From: DAOTTW01 sp034437615
GTDB lineage: Bacteria; Chloroflexota; Anaerolineae; Aggregatilineales; Phototrophicaceae
NCBI GenBank assembly: GCA_034437615.1
Contig: DAOTTW010000121.1
Location: forward strand, 1-41,122
Direction: 5' to 3'
Length of the DNA stretch: 41,122 nt
The position numbers were made by a program, and so were the translations under genes. Shown here in pieces: positions 33,123 to 41,088 of the stretch. The notes below the pieces were generated by a model, which saw nothing but the letters and a program-made list of their open reading frames with translations, did no database searches and was not told where the DNA came from. Every line of letters begins with the position of its first letter. Position 1 is the stretch's first letter.

Positions 33123-36092
33123 TTAACGGGCGGCTGCTAACGTGCGGCAGGCCGGACAATCCCCACCAGGGCGGATCATAGCATAGCCTGCTTGTGGGTC
33201 TGTGCCATAGCCCTGAAAATCGACATTCCAGACGATCATCATACGCACCTTGCCGCTTTGAGCAGAGAGGGCGGCGGCTTGTGCCAGCCATGCAGCCTGC
33301 TGCTCGACGGTGACATTACTGGCCCAGGCGAAACCGCCAGGCAGCGGCGGGAAGCCCTGCGATGAGAGATAACCTAATTCTGTATAGCACAACGGGCGCT
33401 GACCGCCGATGATGCCCCAGTACAGGTTGGTCAGCGTCCAGTAATAACGGCTGTAGAAGTTGTCGCGGGGGTCACCGTTGGTCACAGAGGGCGGTACGAT
33501 GCCTTCGTTGTAGTGGATGCCGATGCAATCCGCGTAATTGAGGCCGCCTGCATTCACCATATCCGTCAGCCAGCGGTCATCGTTCACCACCTGGCCAGGA
33601 AAGGCGTTCTCCGCGCCAGTGGGTGCCGGGGCCGCACTGATGACCATCACGCTGCCATTGGTATTCTTGATGGCGTTATAGCCCTGCCGCAGCATGTCGG
33701 CGTAGGCCGCACCGCTGATCTGGCCACGCGGCCATTCGCGGTCCAGGTTCGGTTCGTTCCATACTTCGATGGCGTCCGGGCCAAGTGCTGCAATGCGTGA
33801 GAGCCAATTGGTGTAATCGCTGATGTAGCCCTGGCCGCCTGCCCCTAGCTGATTTGGGTCGCCTACGGTGCCTATGAGCACTTTAAAGCCGTTTTGTCGT
33901 GCCACGTTGATGCTGTCGGCGACTTCGTGCACATTATCCGAGCCGCGATAGAAGCGCTTTTGAATCTTGAGCCAGGTCATACCCGCCTGTCGCATCGCGG
34001 CGACGGTCTGCGCGCTGCCGGGGTTGGAGACGTGGCCGCCGTATTCAAAATTGCCGATACTGCCGGAGGGCGGCGGTGCTGCGGCGAAATTAGCGCCGGA
34101 CGGTGCCGCGCCACCGCCGCCTGCTGGCGCGGCAGCAGTGGCCTGGATGGGGCGCGGCGTGGGTGTTTGTGTGGGCGTGGGCGTGGGTGTTTCGGTGGGC
34201 AGGGGTGTGGGCGTGGGCGTCGCCTGGAAGAGCGCGACAGCGGCACCACTGCGGGCGCTTTCCAGCATTTGCGGGTTGTCGTCGTCGATCTGCTGGCCGA
34301 CGCCCACAACCGCCACGTTAAAGGCATAATTGCCATCGGGCGCGGCCAGCGTCACGACTAATTGGTCGTTGATGCCTGTCGTCACCTCATCAACCAGGCC
34401 ATCCGCGCCTTCGATACGCCAGCGCAACGCCAATTCAACCGGGGCCGGGGCGCGTGAAAGCTGCTGATCGAATTGCTGAACGGCGCTGAGCGCATCATCG
34501 GCTAAATCACCGCTGAGTAGATCGTCGTACATGACGCCAGCGAGCGCGAAGCGCGTCACCCAGTCCATGCGATAGCGCAGGGCATCGCCTGTGCCCAGCC
34601 ACATTTGTGCGATGGGGTTGCCATCGTCGCTGAGGTAGGTCAGGTAGGGTGCGTTCAGGGTGGTGTCGACGCCGGAGGCTGCCGCCATGCCATCGAGACG
34701 CGCCCGAATCTCGCTGCCCGGTTCGATGGTGCCGACATCGCTAAGCGCCGTATCGTAAGCCACATCACCGAGGCCCGCCAGCGCTGCATCATAGCCAATG
34801 CGGTTGACATCACCGCCCACGACACGCACAGATTGCCCCGATAGCCCTAGCATCAGCTTCTGGCGCTGCACGTTGCGCACCGCCCAGCTTAACATCTGCT
34901 GCACGCTGGCATTCGGGGCATAGGCTTGCGGGTCAAGCGGCAGGTTGACCGTCACCAGATCGGCGTGGTGGCCAATAGCCTGCCAATCATATGCGCCTGT
35001 GGTCCACGTGTCGGATGCCGCGTCATAGCCTGGCATCGGCAGCACAACGCCCAGCAGCGCGCCGGATGCGTTCATATTGGCTTTCAGGTCGGCTAAGAAT
35101 TGGCTGAAGCTGTCGCGCTGTTCGATGCCCACGCCGCGATAATCAATAAAGACGCCAGCAAAGCCGCCGTTGCCGATAAGCTGCGCGATGGCCTGCGCGT
35201 GGTTCAGGCGTGTGCTGGCATTACTCAGGATCAGGTTCGCCGTCTCGGTATCCAGCGCACGCGGGTCGGCGTAATCGTGGATTGAGGGCATGACGGCATA
35301 CGGTGCGCCCAACTCAAAGCCTGGTGCCAGGTGCCCCACGACGCGGCCATCAGCAGTCGGTTGTAGGCCGCCCGGCGCGGCGATGTCGAGCACATTGGCC
35401 ACCTGCTGCGTCAACGTCTGTGTGACGCTGTGGGTGTTGCTGATGGTCGGTTGCACAGGTACAGACTGGAACAGCGCCACGCGCTGCGGCACAGCGCCTA
35501 CGTCTGCCTGATAGGTTGCGGTTTGTGCATCGTGCTTCGATGGGATGAACTGCCAGCCTGCCATCGGGTCGCCGGGCGTCTGTGGTGTATACCAGCCGTA
35601 CATATCCAGCGATCCGGGCTGCACCAGACTGTTGAGCGGAGCCGCGATTTCTAATGTGCTGCGTTGGGGGGCGCTGCCGCGCTGCCCGATGTCATAGATT
35701 GGGCTTTGCAGGGCCAGATACGCTGGCAATTCGGCGCTTAACTGCGGTATCCAATCGGCGGCATCGGCGTCCTGTGCGGCAAAGCTGGCCAATGGGATGC
35801 TATCGACACGCGCAAAGAAACCGCCGTCTTGTGTGACGGTTGTCAGGCGTAGGCTGCCGTCGCTGCTGCTGATGCTGGCCCCGGCGCTGCTCAGGTCGTT
35901 GAGTGGCTGCGCAAACAGGCGCTCATACGCATTGAAGGGCGGCAGGAACAACCCGACCAGCGCCAGCATCCCGGCGACGAAAACCGTCACCAGGGCGGTC
36001 AGCCAGCAGCCAAATGTATTGGCAGGGCGGCGTTGCTGTGCGTGGTAGGCGGCAGGATAGGGCTGTTGGGCGTAAGGCGATGGTTGGGTCAT
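33123..36092 (-). CDS. Two-module surface glycosidase, paralogue C
   Basis: 989 aa. Membrane helix at about 30-51. The first module (about 240-530) looks like a GH18/spore-germination-type barrel: GVFIDYRGV (313-321) sits where DxxDxDxE would be, but the catalytic Glu is absent. A beta domain (about 550-620) and a Thr/Pro linker (623-650) lead to the second module (680-970), a GH-A barrel with acid/base E780 in EVWNEPNLDREWP and nucleophile E905 in CYTELGYL. The tail is IRPGGDCPAC. The first module may only bind sugar (inference). No ribosome binding site is obvious at the ATG. Confidence 0.85.
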   Translation of the reverse strand: MTQPSPYAQQPYPAAYHAQQRRPANTFGCWLTALVTVFVAGMLALVGLFLPPFNAYERLFAQPLNDLSSAGASISSSDGSLRLTTVTQDGGFFARVDSIPLASFAAQDADAADWIPQLSAELPAYLALQSPIYDIGQRGSAPQRSTLEIAAPLNSLVQPGSLDMYGWYTPQTPGDPMAGWQFIPSKHDAQTATYQADVGAVPQRVALFQSVPVQPTISNTHSVTQTLTQQVANVLDIAAPGGLQPTADGRVVGHLAPGFELGAPYAVMPSIHDYADPRALDTETANLILSNASTRLNHAQAIAQLIGNGGFAGVFIDYRGVGIEQRDSFSQFLADLKANMNASGALLGVVLPMPGYDAASDTWTTGAYDWQAIGHHADLVTVNLPLDPQAYAPNASVQQMLSWAVRNVQRQKLMLGLSGQSVRVVGGDVNRIGYDAALAGLGDVAYDTALSDVGTIEPGSEIRARLDGMAAASGVDTTLNAPYLTYLSDDGNPIAQMWLGTGDALRYRMDWVTRFALAGVMYDDLLSGDLADDALSAVQQFDQQLSRAPAPVELALRWRIEGADGLVDEVTTGINDQLVVTLAAPDGNYAFNVAVVGVGQQIDDDNPQMLESARSGAAVALFQATPTPTPLPTETPTPTPTQTPTPRPIQATAAAPAGGGGAAPSGANFAAAPPPSGSIGNFEYGGHVSNPGSAQTVAAMRQAGMTWLKIQKRFYRGSDNVHEVADSINVARQNGFKVLIGTVGDPNQLGAGGQGYISDYTNWLSRIAALGPDAIEVWNEPNLDREWPRGQISGAAYADMLRQGYNAIKNTNGSVMVISAAPAPTGAENAFPGQVVNDDRWLTDMVNAGGLNYADCIGIHYNEGIVPPSVTNGDPRDNFYSRYYWTLTNLYWGIIGGQRPLCYTELGYLSSQGFPPLPGGFAWASNVTVEQQAAWLAQAAALSAQSGKVRMMIVWNVDFQGYGTDPQAGYAMIRPGGDCPACRTLAAAR

Positions 36093-36158
36093 GGTGTTTG
36101 CTGTCGCTTGGCTTGTGGTGCGCTTGTGTGCGGTATGTCGTGTCTAACCCCCTCTCGG

Positions 36159-36180
36159 TCTCCCCCGAATTCGGGGGAGA
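36159..36180. repeat. Perfect 22-bp palindrome in the gap between paralogues D and C
   Basis: The half-site TCTCCCCCGAA is followed immediately by its exact complement (36159-36180). Looser outer arms, CCTCTC (36151-36156) and GAGAGG (36211-36216), surround it. Similar CCCCTCTCCCCCGAATTC-type repeats are widespread in some phyla. It could act as a terminator or attenuator within the transcript, but there is no T-run. Confidence 0.6.
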
Positions 36181-36237
36181 TGTGCCGCCTTTAGCGACGT
36201 GGTGCGCGGAGAGAGGTCATGATTTCTTCGTGTGTGC

Positions 36238-37920
36238 TTAATTACCCAGCGCGGCGCACGCGGGGCAGCCGCCACCGGGCCGGATGATGGCATAGCCTGC
36301 CATCGGGTCGCCACCGTAGTTTGTGAAGTCCACGTTCCAGACGATAACCAAGCGGACGCGGCCACTGCGGGCAGCGCGTGCCATCGCTTGATCCAGCCAT
36401 GCGGCCTGCTGCGCCACCGTGACGTTACCGGCCCAGCCGAACGCACCCGGCAGCGGTCCGTAGCCCTCTGGCGTCAGGTAGCCTAGCTCGGTGAAGCAGA
36501 TTGGCTTACGGAAAACGTTGTAATAGGTGTTGACCATGCCATCAAAGAAGCGCGTGTAGTAGCTATCGCCACGTGGATCGTTGCTATTCTGTGAGGGCGG
36601 TACGATGCCTTCGTTGTAGTGTGCGCCGATGCAGTCGGCAAAGTTACCCGCACCTGCGGCGGCCATACCCTGAATGTAGGCCAGATCATCACAACCCTGC
36701 GGCGCACAGCCCCCGAAGAAGCCCGTCGGCGCAGGCGCACCACTAATCACCAGCGTGTTCGGGTTCGCGCCCTTGATCGCATTGTAGGAACGCGCCAGCA
36801 ATTGCGTATAGCGTCCGGGGTCAACCTGCCCGGTGGGCCATTCGCGGTCCAGGTTCGGCTCGTTCCAGATTTCGATGGCGTCCGCGCCTGCTGCTGCCAG
36901 ACCTGCGACGAAGCCCGCGTAAGCATCATCGTAGCCGGGGTTATTCACCTGGTTGGGTGCACCGACGACGCCCAGCACGACCCTGAAGCCCAGGCCATGC
37001 GCCTGATTAATCAGGCCGATAGCGCCGCCGGGGTTATCGCCTTGATTGTAGCGCACCTGCTTCTTGACCCAGGTCATACCTGCCTGGCGCATGGCGTTCA
37101 CGGTGGGGCCACTGAAGCCGACGATATGGCCGCCGTAGCTGAAGCCGCGCACAGGGGCCGTGCTTACCACCGGGTTAACGTTGACGGGGGCGGCTTGCTG
37201 TTCTGCTGCGGCGTCTTGGCCAGCGGGCACTGCCAAACCAAACGGCGAGCCGGGTTCGACAATGGGCAGTGATGCGGCCTGGTCATAGCTCAGGTCGGTG
37301 TATTGCACGCTGACCCAGCCGACGGTGCCATCACTGTTGACGCCACGCACCCAGCTAATTTGCGGGTCGCGGCCATCGAGCGTAATCGGTTGCTGGAAGC
37401 GCACACCGCCCACGCGGTTGAATTCTGTGCTGGGGCCACTGCGCATATTGACGTTAGCGGTTGCGCTGGCCTGCACGCCGCCAGCAGGCACGGTTGCCGT
37501 TTGCGGCGCGGATGCTGCGGGTGCATCTGCTGCGGGTCGTCCGGCGGGTGCGGCCTGCACAGCGCCCGCTGCGGGTGCGGATACCGTGATCGGTGCTTCA
37601 CGGGCGATGATCGGCAAGCTGCTGAGTTGCTGCGGGCTTGCCGCCAGATATTGCGCGAACATCCAGCCCACGTCACCATTCTGGCTGATGCCACGCACCC
37701 AGGAATTATCGCTCACGCGCCCATCCAGCGCGATAGTGGTACCAACGGGCATAATTGTTAGCTGACGCCATTGCGTGCCTGCGCCGACGCGCAGCGTCAA
37801 ATCGCGTTCAACAGTGGTCACGATGCCTTGCTGCGCGAAGGTCAGCGAGGCGGACAAACAACACACGGCAAAGAGGGTCAAGCAGGTCAACAGCCGAAGC
37901 GTCGAGGTCGTTTGTTTCAC
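36238..37920 (-). CDS. Secreted glycosidase with two SH3 domains, paralogue D
   Basis: 560 aa. A signal peptide (about 1-30) is followed by two bacterial SH3 (SH3b) domains at about 31-93 and 150-207. Each has the LRVGAGT or MRSGPST core and a terminal GW(M/V).xQY, typical of wall-binding modules. Next comes the GH-A barrel: acid/base E354 in EIWNEPNLDREWP, nucleophile E478 in CFTELGYL. The tail IRPGGGCPAC matches paralogue C, which is its closest relative here. The start is GTG with GGAGAG 6 nt upstream. Peptidoglycan or a wall polymer is a reasonable target guess. Confidence 0.88.
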   Translation of the reverse strand: MKQTTSTLRLLTCLTLFAVCCLSASLTFAQQGIVTTVERDLTLRVGAGTQWRQLTIMPVGTTIALDGRVSDNSWVRGISQNGDVGWMFAQYLAASPQQLSSLPIIAREAPITVSAPAAGAVQAAPAGRPAADAPAASAPQTATVPAGGVQASATANVNMRSGPSTEFNRVGGVRFQQPITLDGRDPQISWVRGVNSDGTVGWVSVQYTDLSYDQAASLPIVEPGSPFGLAVPAGQDAAAEQQAAPVNVNPVVSTAPVRGFSYGGHIVGFSGPTVNAMRQAGMTWVKKQVRYNQGDNPGGAIGLINQAHGLGFRVVLGVVGAPNQVNNPGYDDAYAGFVAGLAAAGADAIEIWNEPNLDREWPTGQVDPGRYTQLLARSYNAIKGANPNTLVISGAPAPTGFFGGCAPQGCDDLAYIQGMAAAGAGNFADCIGAHYNEGIVPPSQNSNDPRGDSYYTRFFDGMVNTYYNVFRKPICFTELGYLTPEGYGPLPGAFGWAGNVTVAQQAAWLDQAMARAARSGRVRLVIVWNVDFTNYGGDPMAGYAIIRPGGGCPACAALGN

Positions 37921-37937
37921 GTGGCGCTCTCCATTTA

Positions 37938-37973
37938 TTTATCTGTCTGTTTATCTGTCTGTTTATCTGTCTG
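37938..37973. repeat. 12-bp tandem repeat, three perfect units
   Basis: TTTATCTGTCTG is repeated three times without error, with partial units on both sides (about 37933-37980). It lies 18-53 nt upstream of the GTG start of paralogue D, just past the ribosome binding site. Slippage here would change the promoter-to-start distance. Confidence 0.8.
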
Positions 37974-37981
37974 TCTATCTT

Positions 37982-38053
37982 GTAGGGGCTAGCACCACAC
38001 AATAGAGTGGTTGTGTGTTTTTTCGTTGCGGACGCAACTTGCTGCGTCCCTAC
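37982..38053. repeat. GTAGGGG-type repeat, copy 6
   Basis: GTAGGGG (37982-37988) and GTCCCTAC (38046-38053) are the ends. A hairpin, GGACGCA (38030-38036) with TGCGTCC (38043-38049), lies at the right side. It sits in the divergent gap between paralogue D and the crotonase gene. The rest of this 296-nt gap holds the tandem repeat and a promoter. Confidence 0.65.
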
Positions 38054-38180
38054 ATAACTATTTGATCTATTAATGCAAAATGAGCAAAATCGTACCGGAC
38101 GGGATTGTAACAAAGCCACCCACGATAATCAATTCTGACCGCCCCCACGTTCGCCCCACGCTGCTATTTATAACAGCAAC

Positions 38181-38208
38181 TTGCGCCACGCCGGAAAATG
38201 CGTAAACT
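38181..38208 (+). promoter_or_regulatory. Promoter of the crotonase gene, probably leaderless
   Basis: TTGCGC (38181-38186), a 16-nt spacer, then TAAACT (38203-38208). The ATG at 38217 follows after 8 nt, with no Shine-Dalgarno sequence. Confidence 0.5.
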
Positions 38209-38216
38209 CTCGTGCT

Positions 38217-39014
38217 ATGGACGAGCTTATACAACTTCAACGACATGATAACGATATTTGCGTGCTGACCTTCAATCGACCAGCAGCACACAACGCCTTG
38301 ACGTTAGAGATGATGCACACGTTGCGCCTGACGGTGAAGCAACTGGCCTCCGATCAAGCGTTGCGGGTGCTGATCCTGACCGGGGCGGGCGAAAAAGCCT
38401 TTTGCAGCGGTGGTGATCTGATTGAACTGAGTAAGCATCCGTCGGAGGCCGACGCCCATGAGATGATTGAACTGATGGGGGTGACGCTGTTGGCGCTGGA
38501 GCAGGTGCCGGTGCCTGTGATTGCGGCGATTAACGGCTATGCGCTTGGCGGTGGTAGCGAAATTGCGCTGGCCTGTGATATGCGCATTGTCGATGCAAAC
38601 GTGCGCATGGGCATGGTACAGATACACATGGGCTTGACGCCCGGTTGGGGTGCGGGTCAGCGTTTGCTGCGCACGGTGGGCTATGCCAACGCGATGCAAT
38701 TGCTATTACAGGGTGAGCGCCTGAAGGCTGAGGATGTGCAGCGCTTCGGGTTGGCGAATCAAGTGACGGGAGCAGGGCAGGCGTTAAACGTGGCGCTGGA
38801 ATTCGCATCAGATATTGCCAGCAAGCCGCCGGATGTAGTGCGTGGCATCAAGGCGCTATTGCAGGCAGGCCGCACACAACCCTATTTAGATGCTTTGCAG
38901 ACCGAGCGTGATCTGTTCCCGCCGTTGTGGGCGGCTGATGCCCATTTGGAGGCGGTTAGCGCGTTTCTACAGCGCACCCTGAAACCGACAGAAGACAATG
39001 ACAGCAGGGACTAG
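38217..39014 (+). CDS. Crotonase-fold (enoyl-CoA hydratase/isomerase family) enzyme
   Basis: 265 aa, cytoplasmic, acting on an acyl-CoA. The oxyanion-hole segments are AFCSGGDL (about 61-68) and NGYALGGGSEIALACD (106-121). Of the two hydratase glutamates, the first is present (E115), but the second is Gln (Q135 in GMVQIHMGLTPGWG). That suggests an isomerase, decarboxylase or thioesterase rather than a standard hydratase. Starting at 38217 rather than an in-frame ATG at 38181 gives normal family length and fits the promoter. A methyltransferase gene follows 7 nt later. Confidence 0.88.
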   Translation: MDELIQLQRHDNDICVLTFNRPAAHNALTLEMMHTLRLTVKQLASDQALRVLILTGAGEKAFCSGGDLIELSKHPSEADAHEMIELMGVTLLALEQVPVPVIAAINGYALGGGSEIALACDMRIVDANVRMGMVQIHMGLTPGWGAGQRLLRTVGYANAMQLLLQGERLKAEDVQRFGLANQVTGAGQALNVALEFASDIASKPPDVVRGIKALLQAGRTQPYLDALQTERDLFPPLWAADAHLEAVSAFLQRTLKPTEDNDSRD

Positions 39015-39021
39015 ATAGACG

Positions 39022-39789
39022 ATGACGGCTTTTTATCAGCGTGTGGCACGCTTTTATGACGCTGAGACCAGCGACAAGACCGACGACCTTGTGCTCTACA
39101 GCCAGTTAGCGGCGCAGTACGGCGGGCCGATCTTCGATGTGGGCTGTGGCACGGGGCGCGTGCTGTTGCACCTGGCGCAAGAGGGCTATGAGGTAGCCGG
39201 GGTGGATACGAGCGCGGCCATGCTGGAACGACTGGACAACAAGCTGCAAGCCTTCCCGGATATAGCCGACCGTGTGCGCGTCACTGAGGGTGATGCACGC
39301 AGCTATAAGGATGAACGGCGCTATAAACTGCTGCTGCTGACCTACAATGCGCTGATGCACTTTTATGAATTGGGCGATCAGCTTGCACTGCTGCGCAACC
39401 TGCGCGGCCTGCTAGCCGACGACGGTCTGCTGGTGCTGGATTTGCCGAACGCAGGCGAGACCTTCGCCACACAGGATACCGACGCGGTGATGCTGGACCG
39501 CACATTTATCGACCCTGACAGCGGCCACCTGATTATGCTGCAATCCAGCAGCTATTTAGACCGCGTGACGCAAGTGCTGCACGTGCAATGGATTTACGAC
39601 GAAATCGACGCAGAAGGCGCGGTCAGCCGCTTGTATGTGCCGCATCGCCTGCGCTACTTCTTCCATACAGAGCTAACGCTGCTGCTTCTGCAATGCGGCT
39701 TTGAAGTGCGTGAGGTCTATGGCAGCGTGACAGGCAGCCCCTACGAGGACGGTGCAGAGCGCATGGTGGTCTATGCTGCGCCTGTGTGA
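39022..39789 (+). CDS. Class I SAM-dependent methyltransferase
   Basis: 255 aa, cytoplasmic. SAM-binding motif I is FDVGCGTG (38-45), motif II acidic residue is in VAGVDTS (about 58-64), and a GDARSY-type segment follows near 93. The substrate cannot be inferred. It starts 7 nt after the crotonase stop, so the two are co-transcribed. It ends 2 nt from the convergent acylphosphatase. Confidence 0.87.
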   Translation: MTAFYQRVARFYDAETSDKTDDLVLYSQLAAQYGGPIFDVGCGTGRVLLHLAQEGYEVAGVDTSAAMLERLDNKLQAFPDIADRVRVTEGDARSYKDERRYKLLLLTYNALMHFYELGDQLALLRNLRGLLADDGLLVLDLPNAGETFATQDTDAVMLDRTFIDPDSGHLIMLQSSSYLDRVTQVLHVQWIYDEIDAEGAVSRLYVPHRLRYFFHTELTLLLLQCGFEVREVYGSVTGSPYEDGAERMVVYAAPV

Positions 39790-39791
39790 TG

Positions 39792-40082
39792 TTATGTTGT
39801 CGGACGGATGCTGAAACCGGGGTATTCGCCTGTGGCGTCTTGCCATGCCACATCCACGCCGCTGACCTGTGCTGCGGGCGGCCCCTGATGCAAAAACGCG
39901 ATCAAGTCATGCAGGCTGCTTTCTGGCCCCTCTGCGATCACCTCGACGCGGCCATCCAGCAAATTGCGCACGCTGCCCTTGATGCCCAGGCGCTCTGCGG
40001 TGCTTTGCGTCGTCGCACGAAAATTTACGCCCTGCACCTGACCGGAGATATACGCTTGGAGGCGCTTTTCTGAAGTGGACAC
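39792..40082 (-). CDS. acyP: Acylphosphatase
   Basis: 96 aa, the usual size. It hydrolyses acyl phosphates such as carbamoyl and acetyl phosphate. Phosphate-loop signature GQVQGVNFR (14-22) has catalytic R22; N40 in GSVRN is the second catalytic residue; GRVEVIAEG follows. The start is GTG at 40082 with AAAGGAG 10 nt upstream. Confidence 0.92.
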   Translation of the reverse strand: MSTSEKRLQAYISGQVQGVNFRATTQSTAERLGIKGSVRNLLDGRVEVIAEGPESSLHDLIAFLHQGPPAAQVSGVDVAWQDATGEYPGFSIRPTT

Positions 40083-40131
40083 GTGAACCTGACTCCTTTG
40101 CTACGCTGTGTGTATGACCCATGTGTACCCA

Positions 40132-40160
40132 TTGACAGGCAAGCGTTCCCCACCTATACA
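40132..40160 (+). promoter_or_regulatory. Promoter of the terminal lipoprotein gene
   Basis: Consensus TTGACA (40132-40137), a 17-nt spacer, then TATACA (40155-40160). This is the best -35/-10 pair in the window. The start at 40195 follows, with AGGA in between. Confidence 0.65.
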
Positions 40161-40194
40161 TGGGCCTCTCATCGAACAGGGAACAGGATACCAC

Positions 40195-41088
40195 ATGCGA
40201 CGACAATCACCCTGGACCACCTGTATACTCTTGCTGGCTCTGCTAGCGCTCAGCGCGTGCGATGCCTTCAGTGCAGCTACACCCACGCCGGAGCGCAATA
40301 TTAGCGTGCCAACCCTGCAACCCAGCCCGACGGTGTTAATCCGTTCCTCTGATGAAATTTACGGCGATAATGTGCTGGATGGCCGCAACGACCCCACCGC
40401 AGCCGCACACGCAAACCAGGGCGTTTTGCCGCCTGTGGTTGTGGCGACACGCGCAGCGAACAGCGCCGAAACCGTGCAGGTCGTCACGGAAGACGGCACG
40501 CTGCTGCTTGCGGATTTGTATCAGCGCTTTGAGTTGGCTGGCCAGCCGCTCGCGGTCGTGGATCAAGCGGGGCAGATGCGCGTGCCGGGCTTGTTGATCG
40601 TGGCACAGGATCGTCTGGCGTGGGGCTTGTTGCCGGGCCGCTTGAGCGCGGCGGGCTTTACGGTGATGGTGGCCGAGATGCGCCAACCGCCACGCGCTGC
40701 GGATGTGCGTGCATTGCTTGAATCCCTGTCGGAGCTTAGCACAGTGGACCCGGCACGCCTGGCTGTTGTGGGGTCCGAGGTGGGGGCAGACGTGGCCTTT
40801 TTGGGGTGTGCTGTTGCGGCGTTGTGTGATGCCGCCGCGCTCATTAGCCCGCAATCCGGCGATATTCTGGCCAATGTGCTGCCGGATTACAACCCGCGCC
40901 CGTTGTGGGTCACGGTAGGGCGTGACGATCAGGCAGGCTATAACGCGATGTTGCAGCTATCGACCGGGGCAAATGGGCCATTGCGTGTGAATGACTTCGA
41001 GACCGGACGTGGTACGACATTGTTGCGGACCTACCCGGAGATCAGCGAACGCCTGACGGAATGGCTGAGCGCACAATTCGCGCCTTGA
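40195..41088 (+). CDS. Lipoprotein with a degenerate alpha/beta-hydrolase fold
   Basis: 297 aa. The signal peptide ends in lipobox LALSAC (Cys about 22), followed by a Thr/Pro-rich linker. Residues about 105-297 resemble a dienelactone-hydrolase-like alpha/beta fold: a strand, PGRLSAAGFTVMVAEMR, and a nucleophile elbow at LAVVGSEVGAD. The elbow normally reads GxSxG with Ser or Cys at the turn; here that place is Glu, so hydrolysis is doubtful. ATG 40195 is chosen over 40108, because 40108 lies upstream of the promoter. The 34 bases after the stop hold nothing visible. Confidence 0.75.
   Translation: MRRQSPWTTCILLLALLALSACDAFSAATPTPERNISVPTLQPSPTVLIRSSDEIYGDNVLDGRNDPTAAAHANQGVLPPVVVATRAANSAETVQVVTEDGTLLLADLYQRFELAGQPLAVVDQAGQMRVPGLLIVAQDRLAWGLLPGRLSAAGFTVMVAEMRQPPRAADVRALLESLSELSTVDPARLAVVGSEVGADVAFLGCAVAALCDAAALISPQSGDILANVLPDYNPRPLWVTVGRDDQAGYNAMLQLSTGANGPLRVNDFETGRGTTLLRTYPEISERLTEWLSAQFAP

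Noticed and set aside
33894..34361. 155-aa plus-strand open frame opposite glycosidase C
   Set aside because: It is antisense to the Thr/Pro linker and start of the second barrel; no start signal and no domain.
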